From Sulfurimonas aquatica (GTDB lineage: Bacteria; Campylobacterota; Campylobacteria; Campylobacterales; Sulfurimonadaceae), in assembly GCF_017357825.1 (NCBI RefSeq), contig NZ_CP046072.1, positions 2,604,001-2,668,000 of the forward strand: DNA of 64,000 nt, written 5' to 3'. The translations under genes and the position numbers were made by a program. This document shows positions 28,265 to 38,147 of the stretch, piece after piece. Each line of letters starts with the position of its first letter. Position 1 is the first letter of the stretch. The notes under the pieces were generated by a model, which saw only the letters and a list, made by a program, of their open reading frames with translations, had not been told where the DNA came from and did not search any database.

Positions 28265-29335
28265 ATGAATATTTCATTGAGACTACAAGTTATCTTTGTT
28301 CTAATGCTTATGATAACTTCAATGGATGCCCAAGAAATAAATAAAACTTACAACTCTTCTCAAAAACAAAATATGAGTGCCATAGTTTTCATGTATCACC
28401 GCTTTGGAGAGAGTACTTACCCCTCAACAAATATACGTCTTGAGCAGTTTAAACGCCAACTTGATTACTTAGAACAAAAGAGCTTTAAGGTATGGCCCTT
28501 TTCAAAAATAGCTCGTTACGTTCTTGAGGGAAAGAATATTCCACATAAAACAGTAGCCCTAACAATAGACGATGCTTATATAAGTGTCTACACAAAAGCT
28601 TTTCCCCTGTTAAAGGAGAAAAAATATCCATTTACCGTTTTTGTAAATACTTCTGCAGTAGGTGGCAAGTCTATCAACTATGTGAGTTGGGAACAGATAC
28701 GAGAGATGCGTTTACATGGGGGTGAGTTTGCAAATCATTCGCTAACTCATGATGTTTTACTCCCTTGCAAAGATGAAAGTAAGCAGAAATGGCAAAGCCG
28801 TTTAAAAAAAGAGATAGAAGGTGCACAAGAAAAACTTCATGAAGAGCTCGGCATACATACAAACGAAAATCCAAAACTACTCTCTTATCCATTTGGCGAG
28901 TATAGTCAAGCGACTGCTGAGTTTATAAAAAGGCTAGGCTATATTGGAGTAACTCAAACATCAGGTGCCATTGATTTAAATAGCGATTTAAAAGCCCTAC
29001 CGCGTTTTGCGATGTCGGAGACTTTTTCAGACCTTGATGGGTTTGTTTTGAAGTTAAACACCCTTGCGTTACCTATAGCCTCCCTATCTCCATATGAGCC
29101 GCTTGTCAAAGAGAACAATCCACCTAAATTAACTTTAAAACTAAAATATCCTATGAAAAGAATGAACTGTTTTACGTCTAATGGCGAAGGGATTAGCATT
29201 AAATGGCTCTCTGATTTAGAGGCGGAAGTTCAAGCAAGTAAAACGCTTAATGCTCCACGAGATAGATACACCTGCACCGCTCCATCAGAAGATGGCAAAT
29301 GGTTTTGGTATAGTCATCTATGGATTATAAACTAG
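28265..29335 (+). CDS. Exported polysaccharide deacetylase family protein
   Basis: A 356-residue protein with a signal peptide (about 1-23, ending TSMDAQ). The NodB homology domain spans about residues 40-235: MYHRFGES at its start, LTIDDAY (the metal-binding Asp pair equivalent to TFDDG, with Tyr replacing Gly), FANHSLTHD (the HSxxH zinc ligands) and LSYPFGEYS. The final 110 residues lie outside this domain and have beta-sandwich character with two to three cysteines. It probably removes N-acetyl groups from a cell-envelope polysaccharide or peptidoglycan. It ends the operon of the channel, antiporter and M42 peptidase, and converges with the DUF389 gene. Confidence 0.88.
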   Translation: MNISLRLQVIFVLMLMITSMDAQEINKTYNSSQKQNMSAIVFMYHRFGESTYPSTNIRLEQFKRQLDYLEQKSFKVWPFSKIARYVLEGKNIPHKTVALTIDDAYISVYTKAFPLLKEKKYPFTVFVNTSAVGGKSINYVSWEQIREMRLHGGEFANHSLTHDVLLPCKDESKQKWQSRLKKEIEGAQEKLHEELGIHTNENPKLLSYPFGEYSQATAEFIKRLGYIGVTQTSGAIDLNSDLKALPRFAMSETFSDLDGFVLKLNTLALPIASLSPYEPLVKENNPPKLTLKLKYPMKRMNCFTSNGEGISIKWLSDLEAEVQASKTLNAPRDRYTCTAPSEDGKWFWYSHLWIIN

Positions 29336-29358
29336 CTTACTTATCTATCCCTGTTAGT

Positions 29359-31284
29359 TTAGCGAACAATAATCATAGGAGTAACTTCTAAGACAATTCT
29401 TCTTTGAAGTTTTTTCTCTATACTCTGTTTTATCTTGACATACTCTTCATGTGTTAACGGTTTCTCAGAAATACTCTGCAAATCTACAACCAATACATCA
29501 TTATTTAACTTCACATCATAGATGTTAAGTTCTATTTTTTCCTCATGTAAAATAATGCTTTTAACACTCTCTAAATCACTCATATACTTATTTTTTTCAA
29601 TCATGTCGGCAAAGGAAAATATTAGTGGAATAGTTATAATGGTTAAAAGAACACTCGTGTAGTAGATCCCTTTTTTTGCCGTTGTAACTGGCGAGTAGCC
29701 CAGAACTATAAACGTTAACGCAGCACTTAGGGTAATCCCTATAAGGTTTGTTATAAAGAGTAAAAATGAGCCGTAGATAACGTCAAAACTACCAAGTCCT
29801 ATTCCTATTCCAGTAACGCTTAGAGGTGGAACGAGTGCTACAGCTATTGCAACGCCAGCTAAAGACTTTGCTACCTCTTCTTTTGAGTTAGCATAAGCAC
29901 CCGCTATTCCAGATAATATCGCAACCATCAGGTCTAATATGTTTGGATTTAACCGGCCTTGCATCTCTGGCGTAATTCTCTCTAACGGTATGATAAATGT
30001 AAAAATTGCAGAGAAAAACAGTGCCATGACTATTCCTATAGAGAGCGTTCTTATGCTTTGTGAAATAAGTAAATTTTCCGCTCGAACCACGCCCATAGAA
30101 AGTGAGATTATAGGTGCCATAAGTGGTGCTAGAATCATAGCACCTATGATTACAGGAGCTGAGTTTGCAAACAATCCGGTAGTTGCTAAAAGAGTACTTA
30201 GAATCATTAGTATTAAAAATACATATGTGAACTTAGCACTTGAGCGTAAATTTAAAAATAACTCTTTAAAATCATCCTCACTAGCCTTTTTAAATAGAGG
30301 AAGTTTTTTATCTATCAAAAACTTATTCATCTCTCCGTGAGGAAGAGCGTTAAGGTTTATGATATCTTTAGATTCTACTTGATTATTTTCTACTTTTACA
30401 TTATCTATAAGCGAGCGACCCAGGTGTACTTTCATTGTGTCGCGCATTGTATTTAATTCAACTTCTTGAGCACTAAGAAGCGCACCATCTAACATATACT
30501 CTATTGGCTCACTTGAACTGATAGTTAAGTTTGCAGTTTTAATGTAGCCTAAACTTCTTGGTAATGCCTTGATTGATACTTTTTGATAAAAAAATATTGA
30601 GAGTAGATACCAAAGGTAAGATATTAAAGACGTTGGGGCAAGAATAAAGGCATTGAGTTTACCGTCATGAATAGAGAGGCTATCTTTGAGTGCTAATTTT
30701 TCATCTTGAATCGTGTGTTCAAGAATTGTTATACCAGAAGCTACAGTTTTGATTGTATGCTCTTTTGACGTGCTCAAAGAGTAGCTTTTAAACTTTATAT
30801 TTTTCAGATTATTAAAAAAGTATTTGACCTTCTGCCATCTGCTACTTTCATTTAGGTTTAATCTATTCATCCCATGCATATCGCCAATTACGACACTGTT
30901 AAAGGCGATGAGTTCATTACAAATTAAAAGATCAATTTCACTACGGCACTCAATATTTAAAGCATCATCAACTGCCTCAAATAAATCTTTAGATATCCCA
31001 TAGTTTTTCATGGCCAACGCCGCTTTGTCGTTTGGGAGTATTCCAATGTTAAGCTTAGATTGAAGATGATTTTTGAAAAATATTTTTATTTCATCATCAT
31101 CCAAATATAATAAGTAGAGTTCATTTTCATCTCCCTCTTCAAACATATCCATGTGAGAGTGAATATCTGGAACTATTTTGTACTGTGTTTTTATATAATT
31201 TAATAGCTCATCAAACGTCTCAGATGAAGCCAACTCATCCACGATGAGATATATTTTTTTATACATTAATAGGAGACTCTTCAT
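29359..31284 (-). CDS. DUF389 (TIGR00341-like) membrane protein with lipid-kinase-like N-terminal region
   Basis: A 641-residue protein in two parts. Residues about 355-590 contain the DUF389 membrane domain: several hydrophobic helices with GANAPVI-type segment here as NSAPVIIGAMILAPLMAPI, then GAYANSKEEVAKSLAGVAIAVALVPP. Residues 1-310 are soluble and, by pattern, look like the diacylglycerol/sphingosine kinase fold: NIGILPNDKAALAMKNYGI resembles the GTxND loop region, and EYMLDGALLSAQEV resembles the DGE strand. The GGDGT catalytic motif is not obvious, so this domain may bind rather than phosphorylate. Its start overlaps the upstream MscS gene by 26 bases; ATG 31266 is an alternative. DUF389 function is unknown. 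Confidence 0.75.
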   Translation of the reverse strand: MKSLLLMYKKIYLIVDELASSETFDELLNYIKTQYKIVPDIHSHMDMFEEGDENELYLLYLDDDEIKIFFKNHLQSKLNIGILPNDKAALAMKNYGISKDLFEAVDDALNIECRSEIDLLICNELIAFNSVVIGDMHGMNRLNLNESSRWQKVKYFFNNLKNIKFKSYSLSTSKEHTIKTVASGITILEHTIQDEKLALKDSLSIHDGKLNAFILAPTSLISYLWYLLSIFFYQKVSIKALPRSLGYIKTANLTISSSEPIEYMLDGALLSAQEVELNTMRDTMKVHLGRSLIDNVKVENNQVESKDIINLNALPHGEMNKFLIDKKLPLFKKASEDDFKELFLNLRSSAKFTYVFLILMILSTLLATTGLFANSAPVIIGAMILAPLMAPIISLSMGVVRAENLLISQSIRTLSIGIVMALFFSAIFTFIIPLERITPEMQGRLNPNILDLMVAILSGIAGAYANSKEEVAKSLAGVAIAVALVPPLSVTGIGIGLGSFDVIYGSFLLFITNLIGITLSAALTFIVLGYSPVTTAKKGIYYTSVLLTIITIPLIFSFADMIEKNKYMSDLESVKSIILHEEKIELNIYDVKLNNDVLVVDLQSISEKPLTHEEYVKIKQSIEKKLQRRIVLEVTPMIIVR

Positions 31285-33052
31285 CTTTTTTTATATGTAA
31301 ATCTAACTGAGGGAACGGAATTGTAATATTGTGCTCGTAAAGTGCCTCATAAATGAGTATCAAAAATCTTGACTCTGTTCTTTTTGGATTGAAGATTTCA
31401 TTTCCTTTAATCCAGACATTTAATGTAAAGTTCACACTACTATCACCCATACCGGTCATCAAGACTCTTGTAACTCTCTCCTTACTCACATAGACATCAC
31501 TAAAAGTACTATTTTTAACTGCGTCTTCAATTACTTGGATAACTTGTTTTATATCTGCACCATAAGCAACACCAAAATGCATATCAAACCTTTTAATACT
31601 GTCGTTCATTGTCCAGTTGACTACATTGTTTTGTATAAAGTTCTGATTAGGTACAATAACGTCAATATTTGCGTTTGTAGTTATCACCGTAGAGCGCATT
31701 CTTATATCTGTGATTCTACCTCGAAGTGTATCTGAGAGTTCCACATAGTCATGAATCTTAACACTTTTTTCAAACATCAAGATTAATCCAGAGATAAAGT
31801 TAGATACTATATTTTGTAATCCAAAACCGATTCCCACAGACAAAGCACCTGCTATTAACGCTACTGAAGAGAGGTTAATCCCTAAAGTGTTAAGTGATAT
31901 GAAAAGTCCAATTATCACGATTATATAATAGCCAAGATTTGAGAGAAGAATAGTAGTCGAGCCACTTATAACTTCGCTTTTTGTACTTACGAATCTTATG
32001 TATTTTTTATATGATCCACCAAGATAAAAACCAAAAACAAATATTAAAACCGCAACCATTAATTTTAAGAAGCTTATCTCAACATCATTTATACTAAAGA
32101 GAGTTTTATTTAACATATTTAATAGATCAGTGATAGATTCTTGAATACTTTGATTTGTTGAGGCAGTTATAGTTGTTAAGACTCCCATATGTTCTGATGA
32201 TAGTGAGTTGATAAAATTTAAAACACTATTTTTAAACTCAGGAGATAGCAACATTTGATTTAAAATAGTTTTGATTTCTGTTTGAATATCAAAAACTTTT
32301 TCATTTTTTTGCTGCAGGTATAGAGTAAAGTATAAGAACTTTTGAGCTAGTTGTTTCTCCTTAACTTCTTGAAGCTTTTTTTGCTCTGTTTCTATCATTG
32401 CTATCACATCATTCGTCTCTTTAAGATTATCTAGTAGTTGAAACTTCTCTTTTTCTAATTTTAATTTTGTTATTAACTCTAGTAACTTCTTCTCTGATGT
32501 ATATGAGATACTCAAATCATTCTCAAGACTTTTTTTATCTATTTTTATCCTCATAAGATTGCTAGAGATAAGCTCTTTTTGAGTATCTACTGCTTTTTGC
32601 AGACCTGCTACTTTATTTTTACTGTAGAGTAACTTTTTTTTGTGATATGCATATTGTAACTGTTGCGTTAGTATTGATTCTACTTTATCACTACTTTCAA
32701 GATTCTCTTGTAGTAATAGTAGTGTATGCTCTGTATTTTCAAGAGAAGCCTTAGCCACAAATAGCTCTTGCATATTTAGATAATAATTTTTTAATAATTT
32801 TCTGTACTCTACTTCACCTGTTATAGTTGTATTAACGTCCCCATTAACCTTATACTCTGTATCAAATGATTCTAATTTTTTAATAAGTACTTTTTGAAGA
32901 AGGGTATCACTATCTGTTTGTTTCTTCATTTCAACTTGTTTGTACAATGCTTCAAGTGTGCTATTGTCAGCATCAATAATCTTACTATCTAGCTGAGCTG
33001 CATATAATGACAATGTCATAAAACTGAGTAATATAATTAACTTGTAAATCAT
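31259..33052 (-). CDS. MscS-family mechanosensitive channel with long periplasmic coiled coil
   Basis: A 597-residue channel-like protein. A signal peptide (about 1-18) is followed by about 280 residues of Lys/Glu/Leu-rich coiled coil (about 20-320), placing a long helical arm in the periplasm as in MscK/KefA-like proteins. The membrane and pore part (about 325-430) includes LSVGIGFGLQNIVSNFISG, the TM3-like glycine/alanine pore helix, then the beta domain with SVKIHDYVEL, VPNQNFIQNNVVNW and a C-terminal vestibule. All features of a working channel are present. It overlaps the DUF389 gene by 26 bases, indicating co-expression. Confidence 0.92.
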   Translation of the reverse strand: MIYKLIILLSFMTLSLYAAQLDSKIIDADNSTLEALYKQVEMKKQTDSDTLLQKVLIKKLESFDTEYKVNGDVNTTITGEVEYRKLLKNYYLNMQELFVAKASLENTEHTLLLLQENLESSDKVESILTQQLQYAYHKKKLLYSKNKVAGLQKAVDTQKELISSNLMRIKIDKKSLENDLSISYTSEKKLLELITKLKLEKEKFQLLDNLKETNDVIAMIETEQKKLQEVKEKQLAQKFLYFTLYLQQKNEKVFDIQTEIKTILNQMLLSPEFKNSVLNFINSLSSEHMGVLTTITASTNQSIQESITDLLNMLNKTLFSINDVEISFLKLMVAVLIFVFGFYLGGSYKKYIRFVSTKSEVISGSTTILLSNLGYYIIVIIGLFISLNTLGINLSSVALIAGALSVGIGFGLQNIVSNFISGLILMFEKSVKIHDYVELSDTLRGRITDIRMRSTVITTNANIDVIVPNQNFIQNNVVNWTMNDSIKRFDMHFGVAYGADIKQVIQVIEDAVKNSTFSDVYVSKERVTRVLMTGMGDSSVNFTLNVWIKGNEIFNPKRTESRFLILIYEALYEHNITIPFPQLDLHIKKDEESPINV

Positions 33053-33104
33053 CTGTTTTTCTCTCTTTTAAATTTCATTTTAAATAGATTAAATAAACTT
33101 AAGT

Positions 33105-33341
33105 CTATTTATTTAATATCTTTTTACCTTTTTGTATCTGCAAGGTAATAATATCTAGCTCCTCTTGGCACTCTTTGTGGTTCTCTTTATTGGACTCGTC
33201 TTTGAGAGATTTAAGGATTTTTAATCTGCGTTTTTTTAGCTTCTTTAGAAGGTTTTTTACAGACTTTCTTTTTCCAGACTGTATAAAATTCTTGAGCCCC
33301 AAGGTCTCTACCACCCTATCTATAAACTTTTGCTCACTCAT
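33105..33341 (-). CDS. Small basic helical protein, unknown
   Basis: A 78-residue lysine-rich protein, predicted to be one long amphipathic helical hairpin (KSVKNLLKKLKKRRLK then a Glu/Lys-rich second helix). There is no signal peptide or membrane segment. It lies 2 bases downstream of the Na/phosphate transporter stop and 52 bases upstream of the MscS gene, in the same direction, so it belongs to that run. A role in nucleic-acid or membrane binding would fit the charge, but I do not recognise the family. The high lysine content partly reflects AT-rich codons, so function is undetermined. Confidence 0.55.
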   Translation of the reverse strand: MSEQKFIDRVVETLGLKNFIQSGKRKSVKNLLKKLKKRRLKILKSLKDESNKENHKECQEELDIITLQIQKGKKILNK

Positions 33342-33343
33342 CT

Positions 33344-35158
33344 CTAATCCTTTTTATCCAAAATAGATGTCACTTCACTATCACTTATAATCGCACTCTC
33401 ATGCAAACTTTTTATATCACTACTGTTATCTATAAAAAGTGTCTCTGCCATAGAAATCATATTTTTACTAATGTTAAAGACATAAGTACTATCATTCATC
33501 AAAGAGGTAGCCATCTGATTTGTAATAAGACGATTTCTAATTAAATTATCTAGTGTTCCATTAGAGATAATGTCATACTTTTGTGCATGTACTTTAGCTT
33601 TTGCAAGTAGTAGTACTATAACATCCTCTTCATCTGTTGTTGCTATTATATTTATATTTCTCAAAAGTTCAGCCAAGTTTCTTTTCATCTTGCGATACTC
33701 TTCTTGGAGATGCTTATTTGGGTGAGTAGAGAACTTCACTAAGTTTTTCTGTAGATGTTTTGTATCTTTGACTGCTTCTACTATGTCTCTATTTGCTAGT
33801 TTTAGTTTATATAAATTTTGAATATACTCCGGACTCATATTTGTCTGAGCTCTTGTAGCAAAGTCTAAAATATCACCATATATCTCTTTAATCTTATGAT
33901 GATAAAAATCTTCTATGTCAATATATTTTTTAGAGTAGTGTACTTTTAAAACCTCATCTAACTCCATGGATGAAACAATATTTCTTTTTTTAATGTTTAT
34001 GCCGTGAGCGATTATCTCAAATGCATTTTCATAAAGGTGTTTTGTCTCTTTTTTTATCGACTCCATTGCCGCATCTTGAAAGTCAAGTGATGCTTCACTA
34101 AGATAGATAGCTCTATCAAAGCCTATCTCATCATTTGTAGTAGTAGTTGTAATTTTAGTTTCTAAGAAAGTAACTAATCTACCTATAAATGGCAACATCA
34201 CGACTACACCTATTACATTAAAAACAGTATGAAACACAGCAAGTTTCAAGGTATAATCATCGCTCATTATTCCAAAATAGTTTGCAATCATATCAACTAA
34301 AAATATGATTTGATGGATAAAGACAATAGCAATAACACCGGTGGTAACATTAAAAATAAAATGAGCACCTGCAAGTCTTTTCCCATCAATATTAGAGCTA
34401 AGAGAACCTATAATTGCGGTAATTGTAGTACCGATATTAGTTCCTATCGCTAAAGCTAAGGCATTCTCATAACTAATCTGCCCTACTGCCAATGCAGTAA
34501 TGATAAGAACTAGCGTTGCATGGGAAGATTGCATCACCACAGTAGCAAATATACCTATACCAACAAAGATAAAGAGACCTTTGTAGCCATCAACCGAATA
34601 AGCTGACAAATCAATAGTACTCTTAAAGGCTTCAAAGCCATCTTTCATATAGTGAATACCAAGAAACAAAAATCCTAGTCCGGCTAAAATATATCCCAAT
34701 CCTTTGATAGAACTATTTTTTTGAAAAATAAAAACAATACCAAAAACAAGCATCGGCATTGCATAAGCTGCGATATCAACCTTAAGACCAAAACCAGCGA
34801 TTAGCCAAGCTCCAGTAGTCGTACCAAGATTTGCTCCAAATATAATACCGATACTTTGAGTAAGACCGATAAGTCCTGCACTTAAAAAAGATATCGTAAG
34901 TATAGAGACCAAAGAGCTTGATTGCATAAAGGTAGTCGATATTGCGCCAAAGAGTATACTTTTATAAAGTTTGTCAGTAGACTTTTTGAGAACTTTTTCT
35001 AAAAGCCCCCCAGTAAAAGCCTGAAAACCTTGCTCAAGTGCGAGCATTCCAAATAAAAATATTGAAATTCCCGCAGCTATCTCTTTAAAGTTTGGGCTAA
35101 TCCAAAAGCCATAAGCCAGCAGAGCTAAGATTGAAGGTAAAAATATTTTTTTTAGCAT
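33344..35158 (-). CDS. Na+/phosphate cotransporter family protein with PhoU-like domain
   Basis: A 604-residue transporter of the Na/Pi (NptA/YjbB) family. Residues 1-330 hold two inverted repeats of the PF02690 domain, shown by the paired QSSS/QSSH motifs: TTFMQSSSLVSILTISFLSAG (about 77; quoted in part as MQSSSLVSI) and VVMQSSHATLVLII (about 207), each followed by GTTTGAW or GTTITAI. Residues about 340-590 are helical and PhoU-like, and would be cytoplasmic. It may import phosphate with sodium or export it, as suggested for YjbB. It is upstream of a small basic protein and downstream of an MscS gene in the ion-transport run. Confidence 0.9.
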   Translation of the reverse strand: MLKKIFLPSILALLAYGFWISPNFKEIAAGISIFLFGMLALEQGFQAFTGGLLEKVLKKSTDKLYKSILFGAISTTFMQSSSLVSILTISFLSAGLIGLTQSIGIIFGANLGTTTGAWLIAGFGLKVDIAAYAMPMLVFGIVFIFQKNSSIKGLGYILAGLGFLFLGIHYMKDGFEAFKSTIDLSAYSVDGYKGLFIFVGIGIFATVVMQSSHATLVLIITALAVGQISYENALALAIGTNIGTTITAIIGSLSSNIDGKRLAGAHFIFNVTTGVIAIVFIHQIIFLVDMIANYFGIMSDDYTLKLAVFHTVFNVIGVVVMLPFIGRLVTFLETKITTTTTNDEIGFDRAIYLSEASLDFQDAAMESIKKETKHLYENAFEIIAHGINIKKRNIVSSMELDEVLKVHYSKKYIDIEDFYHHKIKEIYGDILDFATRAQTNMSPEYIQNLYKLKLANRDIVEAVKDTKHLQKNLVKFSTHPNKHLQEEYRKMKRNLAELLRNINIIATTDEEDVIVLLLAKAKVHAQKYDIISNGTLDNLIRNRLITNQMATSLMNDSTYVFNISKNMISMAETLFIDNSSDIKSLHESAIISDSEVTSILDKKD

Positions 35159-35176
35159 CGCTTAGCCCAATCCCTG

Positions 35177-36562
35177 TTATTCACCATCATCTACTTTTGC
35201 TTTTGTAGATGGTTTAGAACTTTTTAATTTGATATTTCCAGAGTCGCTATAGGCCTGTAGAAGTTTAATAGAAATTTCACCACGCATTTTTGAAGCTACT
35301 TTATAGTTTATATTATAAGATATAAGTCCGATGATGCCTGTTTTTAAATTGTTCAAAGTAAAAGTAATTTTAAAATCACTCTCAAGTTTACTAAAGACAT
35401 CCGAAGTGATTTTTTCTACTTCGCTAAAGTCTGTTGCGGGAGTAAACTCGAACTCTATAAGATCATTTATCAGACCATCTTTTTTACGAGAGTAGTTGTA
35501 AAATACTTTTGTAAAAACATAACTATTAGGTACATATATAGTCCTTCCGACATTTTTAATCTCTTTTAAATTACTATAGTCTTCTATCTCATTGAGTTTA
35601 ATTTTCATTAATGATATGTCAACTATATCACCTATAGTATGCTTAGTCTCAAACTGAACCATGATTCTATCGCCAACTCTTACCATGTTACTAAAAAAGA
35701 TATATATTGAACCAATTATGTTGAGTATTATCTCTCTTGTGGCTATTGTAAGTGCTGCTGCAACCACACTTAAAAATGTAACAATATACAAAAAGTCTTC
35801 CATATATCTTACAACTAGGAATATAAAAGTTCCTAAAAAGAAAAATATTGATAAAACCTTTTTGTATCTAATTTGACTAGTTTCTTTGTGCAGTTTACTC
35901 TCAATATATAGTAAAAAATAGCTAAATATTTTATAGATAATATAAGCGGCCAAGAGAATATAAGAGGTAATGAGATGCTTTTGTAACTTATTCTCAAGAT
36001 ATAGTTCATACTTTTCATCTAGCTCATTTTTGGCTTCAATAAGATTAGAGTATGTTTTATCAATATTTTGTGAGAACTCTTTGAAATATTCAAGGTCGGC
36101 TTTTCGTACAAGTTTCTCTTTTTTAGCAGAACTCTTAAGTAAAGAGTGTGCCTTATAAAATTCATTTTTCAGCTCTATATATTTGTCTATAGTTTTAGAG
36201 AGTTGGTTTTTTGCATCTTTAAATACATAGTCTTGAATCGTAATCTCTTGAACTTCAAACTTGTATGGCAGGAGCAACCTATCAAAACTCTTATTTCTCT
36301 CATATAAGTTAAGTTTAGACTTTTGAACCTCTAGACGAGAATGTAACTCCTCTAAATATTCCATATCGTACTTTACTTTTTTAATCTTTTGCTCAATTTT
36401 TACAATATTGTTAATGATAATCTTATAGTTTCTATTGTTAGCATAAGTTTTAATCCAGATATTATCATTATCCCAGATATTCTTTTTTATAGGTGCGGTA
36501 GTATTCGTATCTGCGAGTATAAAACAGAAACTAAAAAGTAGTGAAAATATTATTTTTATCAA
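35177..36562 (-). CDS. MscS-family mechanosensitive channel, second long form
   Basis: A 461-residue protein with signal peptide (about 1-18), a helical periplasmic region (about 30-195), membrane segments (about 195-305) and an MscS beta domain: SNMVRVGDRIMVQ, GDIVDISLMKIKL and YVPNSYVFTKVFYNYSR. The pore helix (TIATREIILNIIGS) is more polar than in canonical MscS, so gating may differ. The C-terminus is short and charged. It starts 2 bases after the exported retropepsin stop, so it is likely in one operon with the glutamate-ligase module. It is not a recent copy of the MscS gene at 31259; similarity is limited to the core. Confidence 0.88.
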   Translation of the reverse strand: MIKIIFSLLFSFCFILADTNTTAPIKKNIWDNDNIWIKTYANNRNYKIIINNIVKIEQKIKKVKYDMEYLEELHSRLEVQKSKLNLYERNKSFDRLLLPYKFEVQEITIQDYVFKDAKNQLSKTIDKYIELKNEFYKAHSLLKSSAKKEKLVRKADLEYFKEFSQNIDKTYSNLIEAKNELDEKYELYLENKLQKHLITSYILLAAYIIYKIFSYFLLYIESKLHKETSQIRYKKVLSIFFFLGTFIFLVVRYMEDFLYIVTFLSVVAAALTIATREIILNIIGSIYIFFSNMVRVGDRIMVQFETKHTIGDIVDISLMKIKLNEIEDYSNLKEIKNVGRTIYVPNSYVFTKVFYNYSRKKDGLINDLIEFEFTPATDFSEVEKITSDVFSKLESDFKITFTLNNLKTGIIGLISYNINYKVASKMRGEISIKLLQAYSDSGNIKLKSSKPSTKAKVDDGE

Positions 36563-36564
36563 TC

Positions 36565-37044
36565 TTACTCCTCTCTTTCTCTTTTTTTCTTATATGAAAG
36601 AAATTTTTTTGTTACATCAACAACAAAACCTTTATTTAAAAGTTCTCGTCCTATAAGTAGCGGATAGAGCATCTCTCCTCTTGAACTCAAAGAAAGCTCT
36701 ATCTCATATACTTTACCATATATAAGTATTTTTGTATTTATAAAGTATCTTTTTTCCGCTTTACCATTTGAACTTTTAACCTTAGATACTCTTGATATAT
36801 CTTTTACTACATAGCCATTACTTAAGCTGTTGTTTTTACTATCCATCACTATAAATTTAACTTTATTATAGCCAGTAGGCATGATTGAGCTACAATGTAG
36901 CGATGATGTTTTTGCACCTGTATCTAACTTCGCTTTTATATTAGATATATTAAACTCTGGTAAATCAAACTTGTCTATACGCCCTATAGTCTCTTGAGCA
37001 TTTAAAGCAAGCACTAAAAAAAGTAAAAATATATATTTCATCAT
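36565..37044 (-). CDS. Exported RimB-like retropepsin family protease
   Basis: A 159-residue protein of the RimB/ATP-dependent zinc protease family (PF05618), whose fold is retropepsin-like. It has a signal peptide (about 1-17, FLLFLVLALNAQE), so it acts in the periplasm. The active-site motif KLDTGAKTSSLHC (about residue 42) gives the DTGA aspartate; LIGRELLNKGFVVDV closes the domain. A cytoplasmic paralogue is encoded at 40145. The start overlaps the exported deacylase gene by one base. RimB proteins partner with RimK in Pseudomonas; a periplasmic form is unusual and is my reason for the exported-module hypothesis. Confidence 0.85.
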   Translation of the reverse strand: MMKYIFLLFLVLALNAQETIGRIDKFDLPEFNISNIKAKLDTGAKTSSLHCSSIMPTGYNKVKFIVMDSKNNSLSNGYVVKDISRVSKVKSSNGKAEKRYFINTKILIYGKVYEIELSLSSRGEMLYPLLIGRELLNKGFVVDVTKKFLSYKKKREREE

Positions 37045-38144
37045 TATTCAATAGCCTCTGCATCATTATAATCTATAAATTCACAATCATCTAAAGCACC
37101 CTCACAAAAATAGCCTATTTTACTATCTGCAATTTTAAGTTTTTTAAAATTTGCTATATGAAAAACAGCATCTCCCTCTTGGATTAAAGGCATTTCTGAT
37201 TTTCCTATAATAATCCCATCATAAGGAGCAACTATCTCATAAATATTATCATCCAATGGTTCATTTATATAAGCCATTATTTCACCCTCTTGTACGGTAT
37301 CACCTAGTGCTTTTACTGTTCTAATAATACCGCTATCAGTAGCTCGTAGCCATTGACTACTTCTAGCAACTACTGGAAACTTTTTACTCTTAGTAGTAAG
37401 CAAATCAGGAAGCATACCATTGGCACTAAGAACATTCACTATCCCTTTAACACCAATGCGTATACTCTGCTCATCAAAACGCAGAGCTTCCCCAGATTCA
37501 TAAAGCAGTGTTGGCACACCTGCATCTTGAGCAACCGCTCTAAGAGATCCATCACGAAGTTCTGAGTGCAAAACTACTGGCGCTTCAAAGGCTGTAGCCA
37601 ACCTAAAAGTATATTTGTTATCTAAATTTGTTCTAATCTGAGGCAAGTTAGACCTATGAAGCGAGCCCGTATGAAGGTCTATACCTAAATCGCATTTTTT
37701 GACTATTTCATTAAAAAAGATGTCTGCGATTCTTGCAGCTAAAGAGCCTTTATCACTTCCTGGAAAGTTTCTATTTAAGTCCCTTCTATCAGGTAGGTAT
37801 CTTGATTGGTTCATAACGCCATAAATATTAACTATGGGGACGAGGATCAGAGTTCCTTTTAAACCCTGCAGTAACTCCAGGTTTCGTAATCTTCTAATAA
37901 TTTCGATTCCATTAAGTTCATCACCATGTATAGCCGCACTGATAAAAACAACAGGGCCATCTTCTTTACCACGAATAACTCTCACTGGGAGCTCAGTTGC
38001 GGTATTATAAAACTTTGGTAGTTCAATATTGATGGTTACAGTAGTTCCTCTTAATACTTCTACTCCACCTAAGATAAACTTTTTATCAGTGGCTTGGGCT
38101 AGCAAAAGAGACGTAAACAGTGAGATTAGAATAAGAAGTCTCAT
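37044..38144 (-). CDS. Exported succinylglutamate desuccinylase/aspartoacylase family protein
   Basis: A 366-residue zinc carboxypeptidase-like (M14 fold, PF04952) hydrolase with a signal peptide (about 1-18, LLILISLFTSLLLAQ), hence periplasmic. Zinc ligands: AAIHGDELNG (His and Glu, about residue 77) and IDLHTGS (His, about 158); catalytic Glu in LYESGEAL. The last about 95 residues form a lipoyl/biotinyl-like barrel (ALGDTVQEGE, APYDGIIIGKS). It is clearly a paralogue of the gene at 38148, which has no signal peptide. Family members cleave N-acyl amino acids such as succinylglutamate or acetylaspartate; the substrate here is unknown but probably contains glutamate. Confidence 0.88.
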   Translation of the reverse strand: MRLLILISLFTSLLLAQATDKKFILGGVEVLRGTTVTINIELPKFYNTATELPVRVIRGKEDGPVVFISAAIHGDELNGIEIIRRLRNLELLQGLKGTLILVPIVNIYGVMNQSRYLPDRRDLNRNFPGSDKGSLAARIADIFFNEIVKKCDLGIDLHTGSLHRSNLPQIRTNLDNKYTFRLATAFEAPVVLHSELRDGSLRAVAQDAGVPTLLYESGEALRFDEQSIRIGVKGIVNVLSANGMLPDLLTTKSKKFPVVARSSQWLRATDSGIIRTVKALGDTVQEGEIMAYINEPLDDNIYEIVAPYDGIIIGKSEMPLIQEGDAVFHIANFKKLKIADSKIGYFCEGALDDCEFIDYNDAEAIE

Positions 38145-38147
38145 GGT

